A stretch of 8,349 bases of DNA, taken from the NCBI GenBank assembly GCA_023432845.1, contig JAEZEY010000089.1:1-8349 (forward strand), written 5' to 3'. This DNA is from Pseudomonadota bacterium (GTDB lineage Bacteria > Pseudomonadota > Alphaproteobacteria > Rhizobiales > Xanthobacteraceae). Positions 1 through 5,458 of this stretch are shown in pieces. Made by a program: the position numbers and the translations under genes. The stretch's first letter is position 1; each line of letters opens with the position of its first letter. The notes under the pieces are model-generated. The model searched no databases. It was not told the origin of the DNA and was given only the letters and a program-made list of their open reading frames with translations.

Positions 1-23
1 CGTCTGATGTGTATAAGAGACAT
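1..23. other. Residual Nextera/Tn5 sequencing adapter at the window edge
   Basis: Bases 5-23 match the 19-bp Tn5 mosaic end AGATGTGTATAAGAGACAG at 17 of 19 positions, with the mismatches at the two ends. The four bases before it, CGTC, match the adjoining part of the standard Nextera read-1 adapter. A match of this kind at the very first base of a contig is best explained by untrimmed adapter, not by biology. The regulator reading frame runs into it on the minus strand, so the residues encoded there are not genuine protein. Confidence 0.9.
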
Positions 24-577
24 ACTTCCTGCAGTTCGTGCTCGAGCTTGCGCGGTGACACGATGGTCTTGTCGGTGAAGCGGTGCAGCGGCCGCGCCAG
101 CACGCGCTCGCGGAAGGGCTGCGGCGCATAGGCCAGCATCACCTTGCCCTGCGCGGAGGCATGAAACGTCAGTTCGCTGCCGGAACGCACGCCGATCTCG
201 ACGGGCGAAGAGCCGGCGAGCTTGTGCAGCACGAGCGCGCCGCGGGGCGTCATTTCCGATAGAACGATGGGCTGATCGAGCGCGTCGCGTAGTTGCCGCA
301 TCGGTCCTTCGGCAACGAACACGAGATCCTCATCCGGCGCGTGGCGCGCCAGAAGGCGGCTCTTCGGCCCGATCATGTAACGCGACGTCGAAGGGTTCTG
401 CGCCAAATAGCCGCGCTCGACCAATGTCTGCAAATGCCGGTGTACCGATCCCTTGGTCACGTTCAGGCGCTCGGCGATCTGCGTCACGCCAAGTTCGCCG
501 TCGGCAAAGGCAACGGATTCCAGAACATCGATGGCAAGCTGGACGGAACGGACGCCGCCGGATTCGGGCTCAGTCAT
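24..577 (-). CDS. IclR-family transcriptional regulator, C-terminus missing
   Basis: About 185 codons are readable from the ATG at 577 on the minus strand; IclR proteins are usually 250-280 residues, so roughly the last third is lost at the window edge. Residues ~10-70 form the winged helix-turn-helix, with the typical pattern of helix 2 (GVTQIAERLNV, 30-40), recognition helix (TKGSVHRHLQTLVERGYL, 41-58) and wing ending in SRYMIGP. The start of the effector-binding domain follows, including the family-typical segment FHASAQGKVMLAYAP (138-152). The gene diverges from the + strand operon across a 216-bp control region, so it very probably regulates that operon and itself, with a pathway metabolite as effector (inference). 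The start is supported by frame and domain layout; its Shine-Dalgarno is poor, and an in-frame GTG eight codons upstream (599-601) is an alternative. Codons past base ~24 are adapter-derived. Confidence 0.92.
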
Positions 578-606
578 GCGGCGATAATTACCACGGTTCA
601 CGATCG

Positions 607-624
607 CAGAACAACGTTACGGAC
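607..624 (-). repeat. 18-bp inverted element, copy facing the IclR gene
   Basis: Read on the minus strand this is GTCCGTAACGTTGTTCTG. It matches the copy at 709-726 on the opposite strand at 16 of 18 positions. It lies 29 bp upstream of the regulator start codon and is oriented toward that gene, just as the other copy is oriented toward the operon. A binding site for the IclR protein giving autoregulation is the simplest reading (inference). No strong -35/-10 pair is visible here; TTGCTT followed 15-16 bp later by TAACGT/AACGTT is only a weak candidate. Confidence 0.55.
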
Positions 625-645
625 GACGAATCCCAAGCAACGATC

Positions 646-682
646 ATGACGCTGCAACACAGCATTTTTGCGTCTGCGTCAT
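646..682. repeat. Inner inverted repeat of the divergent control region
   Basis: ATGACGC at 646-652 and GCGTCAT at 676-682 are perfect 7-bp inverted arms separated by 23 bp. The dyad can be extended outward to AACGAT (639-644) and ATCGTT (681-686) if a three-base offset is allowed. Its centre (~664) almost coincides with the centre (~666.5) of the outer 18-bp inverted pair, so the control region is nested and roughly symmetrical. A regulatory role is inferred from position only. Confidence 0.4.
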
Positions 683-690
683 CGTTCCGT

Positions 691-720
691 TTGACATTGC
701 GTCCCACGGTCCGTTACGTT
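691..720 (+). promoter_or_regulatory. Predicted sigma-70-type promoter of the catabolic/transport operon
   Basis: A perfect TTGACA (-35, 691-696) is followed after 18 bp by TACGTT (-10, 715-720), which keeps the T1, A2 and T6 positions of the -10 consensus. Transcription would start near 727, leaving an untranslated leader of about 67 bases before the ATG at 794. The -10 lies inside the 18-bp element at 709-726 and overlaps the palindrome at 716-735, a layout suited to repression by steric blocking. This is a sequence-based prediction only. Confidence 0.6.
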
Positions 721-726
721 GTTTTG
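709..726 (+). repeat. 18-bp inverted element, copy facing the operon
   Basis: This reads GTCCGTTACGTTGTTTTG on the + strand and pairs with the minus-strand copy at 607-624 (16 of 18 identical). The two copies are 84 bp apart and face away from each other, each pointing at the gene it precedes. This copy contains the predicted -10 hexamer. Confidence 0.55.
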
Positions 727-735
727 AAACAGCGT
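716..735. promoter_or_regulatory. 20-bp imperfect palindrome, candidate IclR operator
   Basis: ACGTTGTTTTGAAACAGCGT has arms of nine bases with one mismatch around a central TG, with the core TGTTT-TG-AAACA. It covers most of the -10 hexamer and the predicted start point. Short palindromes rich in GTTTC/GAAAC-like half-sites are known for several IclR-family regulators, and the regulator gene is adjacent, so it is the best operator candidate in the window. Binding is inferred. Confidence 0.5.
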
Positions 736-793
736 TCCGCACTCGAGAACAATAGATAAAATCGCGCGCGGATGCAAGAGCTTTGGTGAGGAA

Positions 794-1732
794 ATGTCAG
801 GACAGGCCACGACCGAACAGCGCATCGACGCCTTGCTGAAGGGCGCCATCGACCCGCACGTGCACACCGGTCCGTCGATCGCGCCGCGCGCCCTCGATCA
901 CGTTGAAATGCTGAAACAGGCCTCGCAGGTCGGCTACGCCGCCGTGGTGACCAAGGATCATGACTACAGCAGCGTGATGACCACGGCGCTGATCCGTAAG
1001 CATTTCCCCGATCTCAAGACCAAGATCTATCCGAGCATCGTGCTCAACAATGTGGTCGGCGGCCTCAATCCTTATGCCGTCGAGCACACCGCAGCGCTGG
1101 GCGGCAAGATCGTCTGGCTGCCGACCTTGGCCGCAGAAAACCACCTGCGCTGGCAGGCGCAGGCGCAGTGGACGCATCCCGCCTCGACCGATCGCATGCG
1201 CCCGGTGACGCCGGTCAAGGTGCTTGAGGACGACAAGAGAACCCTGCGCGATGACACCAAGGAAATCATCGATATCGTCGCCAAGAGCGACATGGTGCTG
1301 GCGAGCGGCCATCTTCATGTCAGCGAAACCTGGCTCGTTTTCGAGGAAGCCAAGCGCCGCGGCGTCAAGCGGCTCGTGTTCACGCATCCGGAAGACATCG
1401 TCGATGCCTCGCTCAACGACGTGAAGGGCATCGCCGCGATGGGCGCTTTCGTCGAGCACTCGCTGTGCATGTTCCTCGACGGTTGCAAGTTCAAGAGCCG
1501 CGAGGCTGAGGATTTGCGCAAACAGATCGAGGCCGGCGGCGTCGGTCAGACGATTCTCGCCTCCGATCTCGGCCAGGTCGGCACATTCGATCCGATCGAC
1601 GGCATGCGCCGCGGCATCAAGCTGTGCATGGATCTCGGCTTCAGCGACGACGATATCCGGCAGATGGTTTCGACCAATACGGCGCGCGCGCTCGGCATCG
1701 AGGCCGATGTCGAGGCCGCCCGCAAGGCATAG
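794..1732 (+). CDS. DUF6282-type putative metal-dependent hydrolase (amidohydrolase-like)
   Basis: This 312-residue soluble protein looks like the DUF6282 group of amidohydrolase/PHP-like proteins, a family without an established reaction as far as I know. Candidate metal ligands are at the positions expected of a TIM-barrel hydrolase: DPHVH (His22, His24), KDHD (Lys54, His56), GHLH (His173, His175), THPED (His198) and ASDLGQ (Asp258). Near the C-terminus NTARALGI (295-302) resembles the closing N-x-A-x-x-L-G motif common in amidohydrolases. No signal peptide or membrane segment is seen, so it is probably cytoplasmic. The ATG is preceded directly by GGTGAGGA, which supports this start. It is the first gene after the predicted promoter. 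By family logic it could hydrolyse a lactone, amide or similar bond in the imported compound; the actual substrate is unknown. The family call rests on motif recognition only. Confidence 0.8.
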   Translation: MSGQATTEQRIDALLKGAIDPHVHTGPSIAPRALDHVEMLKQASQVGYAAVVTKDHDYSSVMTTALIRKHFPDLKTKIYPSIVLNNVVGGLNPYAVEHTAALGGKIVWLPTLAAENHLRWQAQAQWTHPASTDRMRPVTPVKVLEDDKRTLRDDTKEIIDIVAKSDMVLASGHLHVSETWLVFEEAKRRGVKRLVFTHPEDIVDASLNDVKGIAAMGAFVEHSLCMFLDGCKFKSREAEDLRKQIEAGGVGQTILASDLGQVGTFDPIDGMRRGIKLCMDLGFSDDDIRQMVSTNTARALGIEADVEAARKA

Positions 1733-1736
1733 AATC

Positions 1737-1760
1737 CGACGGCGGGGTCTTCCGCTGTCG
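1737..1760 (+). other. Intercistronic hairpin between the hydrolase and cupin genes
   Basis: CGACGGCGG (1737-1745) and CCGCTGTCG (1752-1760) form a 9-bp GC-rich stem with one G-U pair and a six-base loop, starting five bases after the hydrolase stop codon. No T-run follows, so it is not a standard intrinsic terminator. Possible roles are protecting the upstream 3' end, marking an RNA processing site or lowering downstream expression. Confidence 0.55.
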
Positions 1761-1788
1761 AGAGGAATGAAAGTCAGGGAGTTCGACG

Positions 1789-2703
1789 ATGTATGACGCC
1801 AGCGATCCGCGTTCCGCTCTGGCCGCCAAGGCGCCGGCCGCCAAGGGCCCCGTCACCGGCCCGTTCGGGACCGCCGAATATGTGCGCTTCTACGAAGAGC
1901 CGCCGCAGGAAGACAACGCCACCGGCAAGACGTGGATCGCCCGTGGCCAGAACCTGGTCATGGTCTACATCGATCCGAAGAAGGATTACGTCCTGTCGCG
2001 CGACGCGCAGCCCGATGAATACGCGGTCCTGATTCCGGACGCCTCGACCGTCGTGGAGTTCACGACCAAGGACGGCACGCAGCGCGTCGCCGGCAACAAC
2101 CTGGCCTTCCTGCCGCCGGGCAAGTCGTCGATGAAGGTGATCGAGCCGGGCCGCATCTATGCGATGTTCACGACGCGCTCGGAAGATCTCAATGCCAAGT
2201 GCAGCAATAGGGATCACTTCAAGACCGCGAAGCCGTATGTCGCGCCGGTCGTGAACTGGCCGGAGCCCAAGGGCGGCTTCAAGCTGCGCGTCTACAGCCT
2301 CGACGTGCCGCCGGAGCCGGGCCGCTTCGGCCGTATCTGGCGCTGCACCACCATCATGGTGAACTTCCTCGACTATTTCGATGGCCCGCGCGACCCCAGC
2401 AAACTGTCGCCGCACCATCACGACGACTTCGAGCAATGCTCGCTCGCCATCGAGGGAGAGTTCATCCATCACCTGCGCTGGCCGTGGGTCGTCAACAAGA
2501 ACAACTGGCTGCCGGACGATCACGAACTGTGCGGCACGCCCTCGATCGCGATCATCCCGCCGCCGTCGATTCACACCACCGAGGCTAGCGGCAAGGGCCG
2601 CAACCAACTCGTCGACATCTTCTGTCCGCCCCGCATGGACTTCTCGCAGAAGCCCGGCTGGATCCTGAACGCCGACGACTATCCGATGCCCGGCCAGAAT
2701 TGA
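1789..2703 (+). CDS. Two-domain cupin protein, function unassigned
   Basis: The 304-residue protein reads as a bicupin. The N-terminal barrel (~55-130) has cupin-like strand/turn pattern (LAFLPPGKSSMKVIEPG) but lacks the usual histidine cluster. The C-terminal barrel (~185-285) carries a recognisable metal site: LSPHHHDDFEQCSLAIEGEF gives His209/His211 and Glu215 followed by Gly223 (motif 1), and GTPSIAIIPPPSIH gives His262 (motif 2). Metal-dependent isomerase, decarboxylase or dioxygenase chemistry would fit such a site; the sequence does not decide which. The segment 227-245 (HHLRWPWVVNKNNWLPDD) is rich in Trp, Asn and His and lies between the two motifs, possibly at the substrate pocket. 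CAGGGAG at 1775-1781 is a fair ribosome binding site. It sits 56 bp after the hydrolase and 19 bp before the aldolase, so it should act in the same pathway. Confidence 0.8.
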   Translation: MYDASDPRSALAAKAPAAKGPVTGPFGTAEYVRFYEEPPQEDNATGKTWIARGQNLVMVYIDPKKDYVLSRDAQPDEYAVLIPDASTVVEFTTKDGTQRVAGNNLAFLPPGKSSMKVIEPGRIYAMFTTRSEDLNAKCSNRDHFKTAKPYVAPVVNWPEPKGGFKLRVYSLDVPPEPGRFGRIWRCTTIMVNFLDYFDGPRDPSKLSPHHHDDFEQCSLAIEGEFIHHLRWPWVVNKNNWLPDDHELCGTPSIAIIPPPSIHTTEASGKGRNQLVDIFCPPRMDFSQKPGWILNADDYPMPGQN

Positions 2704-2722
2704 GAACGGAAGACCAAGCAAC

Positions 2723-3484
2723 ATGAGCAGGACTTCGACCTTCCGCCAACGCATGCTGGCCGGCGACAAGCTCGTCGGTTCGTTTCTGAAGACGCCGACA
2801 AGTCACGGCACCGAAATTCTCGCCGGCGCCGGCTTCGACTTTGTCGTGATCGATCAGGAGCACGCGCCGTTCGACCGCACCACCACCGATATCGCACTGA
2901 TGGCGGCGCGCGGTCATGACATTCCGGCGCTGGTTCGCGTGCCGGGGCCCGAAGGCATCCTGTCGGTGCTCGATTGCGGGGCGACCGGCGTACTGGTGCC
3001 GCACGTCAAAACGGCGGCCGAGGCCCGTGAATACGCGGCATTGTTCCGCTATCGCAACGGCACCCGCGGCTTTGCCACCAGCACGCGCGCCGGCGCCTAT
3101 ACCGGCGTGCCGATGTGGCAGCACATCGCCGAACAAGACGCGCAGATGACCTTCGTGGCGCAGATCGAGGATCCGGTCGCGCTCGACCAAGTGGAAGCGA
3201 TTGCCGCAGTCGATGGCGTCGACTCGCTGTTCATCGGCCGGGGCGATCTGACGGCGGCCTTCGGCGACGATTCCAAGGAACCGCCGGCGGTGATCCGCGC
3301 CACCGAGCGTATCGCCGAGGCGGCGCGCAAGGCCAGGAAGTCGATCAGCGTCTTTGTCGGCAGCGGCACGGAGGCCTCATGGCTGGGTTCGCTGGGCGCC
3401 AACGTATTTGTGCTGTCGTCGGATCAGGGTTTCCTGCGTCAGGCCGCGGTGCAGGGGCTGCGCGACGTACGCGAGAAGGTTTGA
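2723..3484 (+). CDS. HpcH/HpaI-family class II (metal-dependent) 2-oxoacid aldolase
   Basis: At 253 residues this matches the usual length of HpcH/HpaI aldolases, which cleave 4-hydroxy-2-oxoacids to pyruvate (or a related 2-oxoacid) plus an aldehyde using a divalent metal. The catalytic set is complete: FVVIDQEHAPF supplies His47, VRVP supplies Arg72, QIEDP supplies Glu149 and FIGRGDL supplies Asp175. The last two have the same numbers as the metal ligands I recall for E. coli HpaI. Other family blocks are GATGVLVPHVKTAAEA (86-101) and the RGFATSTRAGAY loop (115-126). An Arg in GRGDL, where many relatives have Pro or Ala (GPxDL), suggests a subfamily with its own substrate. No signal peptide. 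The Shine-Dalgarno GGAAG (2708-2712) is about 10 bases from the ATG, somewhat far. In context it is the likely C-C cleavage step of the pathway; malyl-CoA/citrate-lyase-like relatives are less likely at this length. Confidence 0.9.
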   Translation: MSRTSTFRQRMLAGDKLVGSFLKTPTSHGTEILAGAGFDFVVIDQEHAPFDRTTTDIALMAARGHDIPALVRVPGPEGILSVLDCGATGVLVPHVKTAAEAREYAALFRYRNGTRGFATSTRAGAYTGVPMWQHIAEQDAQMTFVAQIEDPVALDQVEAIAAVDGVDSLFIGRGDLTAAFGDDSKEPPAVIRATERIAEAARKARKSISVFVGSGTEASWLGSLGANVFVLSSDQGFLRQAAVQGLRDVREKV

Positions 3485-3509
3485 CGAACGGCTGAAGTTT
3501 TCGACGTCC

Positions 3510-3546
3510 AACTACGACAAGTCTCAAAAACTACGACAAGTCTCAA
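3510..3546. repeat. 19-bp tandem direct repeat (two copies) upstream of the transporter genes
   Basis: AACTACGACAAGTCTCAA occurs at 3510-3527 and again, identical, at 3529-3546, giving a period of 19 bp. It lies in the 94-bp gap between the aldolase and the binding-protein gene and is more A-rich than its surroundings. Each copy contains the small dyad GAC-AA-GTC. It could be a paired binding site for a regulator, a recent slippage duplication, or a degraded small repeat. No convincing promoter hexamers were found around it. Confidence 0.85.
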
Positions 3547-3570
3547 TCTGACCAACCAAGAATGGAGTTA

Positions 3571-3576
3571 GGGAGG
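3571..3576 (+). promoter_or_regulatory. Strong ribosome binding site before the binding-protein gene
   Basis: GGGAGG is followed by two adjacent in-frame ATG codons at 3579 and 3582. The spacing is 2 bases to the first and 5 to the second, so initiation at the second ATG is at least as likely. The site is far stronger than those of the downstream ABC genes, in keeping with binding proteins being made in excess over the membrane complex. Confidence 0.65.
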
Positions 3577-3578
3577 AA

Positions 3579-4733
3579 ATGATGAAGTCTCACAGCAAAT
3601 TCCTGCTCGCCGCGGCGTTTGCGCTGACGGCGGTTCTGCCCGCCAAGGCCCAGGACACGATCAAGATCGGCTCGTCGCTCGGCCTGACCGGCTACGGCTC
3701 GCTGACCGACGGCCACTGGCGCGACGGCCTGACGGTCGCCATCGAGGCGATCAACAAGCAAGGCGGCGTGCTCGGCAAGAAGCTCGAACTCGTCACCGAA
3801 GACAACAAGTCGACGCCGCAGCAGGCGGTGGTCGTTTATCGCAAGATGATGTCCGAGGATAAGGTCGTGGCCTTCAACTCGGGCTGTATCTCGGCCGGCA
3901 ACTTCGCCGCCGCGAGCTTCGTCACCAAGGCGAAGCTGCCGATGTTCCTCTGCTCGATCCTGCCGCGTCAGCCGGAAGAGGTGAAGTGGGCGTTCCAGTT
4001 CCTGCCGCCGCCGAAATACGAGGTGGATACGCGCTACAAGTACCTCAAGGAAAAGACGCAGGTTCGCAAGATCGGCTTGCTCGCCGATCCGAGCCCGTAC
4101 GTGACCCTGATGAAGGGCATCGCTGAAAAGACCGCCGCCGAGTTCGGCCTGGAGGTCGTCGCCAGCGAGACCTATCAGCAAGACGATTCGGACTTCAGTG
4201 TGCAGATCGGCCGCATCAAGGCCGCCGGTGCCGGCGCCGTCATCATGCTCGGCCAGGGCAACGCGGTGGTCACCGCCGCCAATAACATCCGAAGCCTCGG
4301 CCTCAAGGACATGATCATGATGGCGTCGATCCAGGAGCTCGACATCCATCTGGCCGCCGGCAAGGTGCTCGGCGACCAGTATATGGCGCCGTCGCCGATG
4401 ATTCAGATCGCGTCGGACGACATGAGCGTCCTCACCGATCCCAAAGCCCGTGCCGCGGCCGAACCCTTCGTCAAGGCGATGAAGGACAAATACGGCCGCA
4501 CCGATAATGCGCAGGCGTCACGCGCCTGGGATTCGATGATGATGATGACGATGGCCATGAAGGCGGCCGGTACCACCGACGGCGAGAAGGTGCGCGACGC
4601 GTTCGAGAAGCTCGGCCCCTATACCGGCGCCGGCGCTTCGTACAACTTCACCAAAGAGAACCACATCGGCATCACCGAGAACCCCTATGTGGTCGTCTCG
4701 GTGAAAGGCGACAAGCTGGTGATCAGGAAGTAA
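3579..4733 (+). CDS. Periplasmic solute-binding protein of a Liv/HAAT-type ABC importer
   Basis: This 384-residue protein belongs to the type-I Peripla_BP_6 (LivJ/LivK-like) family. Residues 1-24 are a clear Sec signal peptide: basic start (MMKSHSK), hydrophobic core, and cleavage motif AKA before Gln25. The mature protein begins with the family pattern DTIKIGSSLGLTGYGS and continues through DGLTVAIEAINKQGGVLGKKLELVTED (49-75), the first lobe strand and helix of this fold. Two cysteines, Cys103 and Cys125, could form a disulphide in the periplasm. Ligand range in this family includes amino acids, amides, urea, short carboxylates and aromatic acids; with an aldolase and hydrolase upstream, an organic acid or aromatic ligand is more likely than leucine (inference). 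The ATG at 3582 is an equally plausible start. It is followed after 2 bp by the first ATPase gene. Confidence 0.92.
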   Translation: MMKSHSKFLLAAAFALTAVLPAKAQDTIKIGSSLGLTGYGSLTDGHWRDGLTVAIEAINKQGGVLGKKLELVTEDNKSTPQQAVVVYRKMMSEDKVVAFNSGCISAGNFAAASFVTKAKLPMFLCSILPRQPEEVKWAFQFLPPPKYEVDTRYKYLKEKTQVRKIGLLADPSPYVTLMKGIAEKTAAEFGLEVVASETYQQDDSDFSVQIGRIKAAGAGAVIMLGQGNAVVTAANNIRSLGLKDMIMMASIQELDIHLAAGKVLGDQYMAPSPMIQIASDDMSVLTDPKARAAAEPFVKAMKDKYGRTDNAQASRAWDSMMMMTMAMKAAGTTDGEKVRDAFEKLGPYTGAGASYNFTKENHIGITENPYVVVSVKGDKLVIRK

Positions 4734-4735
4734 CG

Positions 4736-5458
4736 ATGGCTTCTGACACGACCCATCTGATCGCGGTTCGCGATCTGGCGGCCAGCTACGGCCACATCGA
4801 GGCTCTTCGTCCGACGAGCCTCCATGTGGCGCCGGGCGAGTTCGTCACGATCCTCGGGCCGAACGGCGCGGGCAAGACCACGTTGCTCCGCGCCATGACC
4901 CGGCTGATCGCCAGCAAGGGGCAGATCATGTTCAACGGACGGGACGTCACCGGCCTGAAAACGCATGATCTCGCCGAGCTCGGCATCATCATGGTGATGG
5001 AGGGTCGTGGCCTGTTCGGCGACATGAGCGTGCGGGAGAACCTGCAGCTCGGCGCCTACAAACTGTCGGGCTCGCCGGCCGATATGGACCGGCGGCTCGA
5101 CAAGGTCTTCGCCCTGTTTCCGCGTCTGAAAGAGCGTATCGATCAGACGGCCTCTTCGATGTCCGGCGGCGAGCAGCAGATGCTCGCCGTCGGCCGCGCC
5201 CTCATGGCTGAACCCAAGCTGCTCATTCTGGACGAGCCGTCGCTCGGCCTGGCGCCGCGCGTGGCAACCGAAATTCTCTCGACGCTGGGAGCCCTCAACA
5301 AGGAGGGCCTTGGCATCCTGCTGGTCGAACAGAAGGCGCCGCTGGCGCTCAAGCTGGCCCAGCGCGTCTACATCCTTTCCTCTGGCAGCGTTCGCGCCGA
5401 ATTGCCGACGCACGAGATCAAATCGCATCATGACCTCGCCCGCTATTACTTCAGCTAA
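4736..5458 (+). CDS. livF: LivF-type ATP-binding subunit of the ABC importer
   Basis: The 240-residue ATPase has Walker A GPNGAGKTT (41-49), signature SMSGGEQQ (141-148), Walker B LLILDEP (162-168) and the D-loop region SLGLAP. Length and the EGR and VEQ motifs identify the LivF rather than the LivG branch. As in LivF relatives, the switch histidine is replaced (VEQK, 197-200). The Q-loop region reads VMEGRGLF (87-94) where most LivF proteins have VPEGR, a mild departure. The protein would pair with the LivG-type ATPase on the inner face of the cytoplasmic membrane to drive import. AGGAAG ends five bases before the ATG, overlapping the end of the binding-protein gene, which points to translational coupling. 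The 3' end overlaps the next gene by 29 bp. The symbol denotes family; the true substrate is unknown. Confidence 0.93.
   Translation: MASDTTHLIAVRDLAASYGHIEALRPTSLHVAPGEFVTILGPNGAGKTTLLRAMTRLIASKGQIMFNGRDVTGLKTHDLAELGIIMVMEGRGLFGDMSVRENLQLGAYKLSGSPADMDRRLDKVFALFPRLKERIDQTASSMSGGEQQMLAVGRALMAEPKLLILDEPSLGLAPRVATEILSTLGALNKEGLGILLVEQKAPLALKLAQRVYILSSGSVRAELPTHEIKSHHDLARYYFS

Noticed and set aside
293..759. Two + strand frames of about 110 codons over the regulator and control region
   Set aside because: They are antisense to a convincing IclR coding frame and run through the promoter region; no domain or ribosome binding site supports them.
1737..1760. The intercistronic hairpin as an intrinsic terminator
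   Set aside because: No T-tract follows the stem; the next bases are AGAGGAATGA.
1767..1796. A nine-codon frame (MKVREFDDV) whose stop overlaps the cupin start codon, as a possible leader peptide
   Set aside because: AGAGGA directly abuts its ATG with no spacing, and the peptide shows no regulatory codon run; overlap with the next start is probably chance.
1774..2769. A 331-codon open frame on the minus strand opposite the cupin gene, longer than the cupin frame itself
   Set aside because: Its translation is Arg/Asp/Val-rich with no domain pattern, typical of the complementary frame of a high-GC gene, while the + strand frame shows clear cupin motifs.
3481..3509. TTGACG overlapping the aldolase stop codon as the -35 of an internal promoter
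   Set aside because: No acceptable -10 hexamer occurs 16-19 bp downstream; the nearest TACGAC is about 26 bp away.
5310..5429. Upstream extension of the LivM frame by 40 codons
   Set aside because: That part is inside livF, reads as Arg/Ser-rich out-of-frame sequence, and the ATG at 5430 gives a normal-length LivM.
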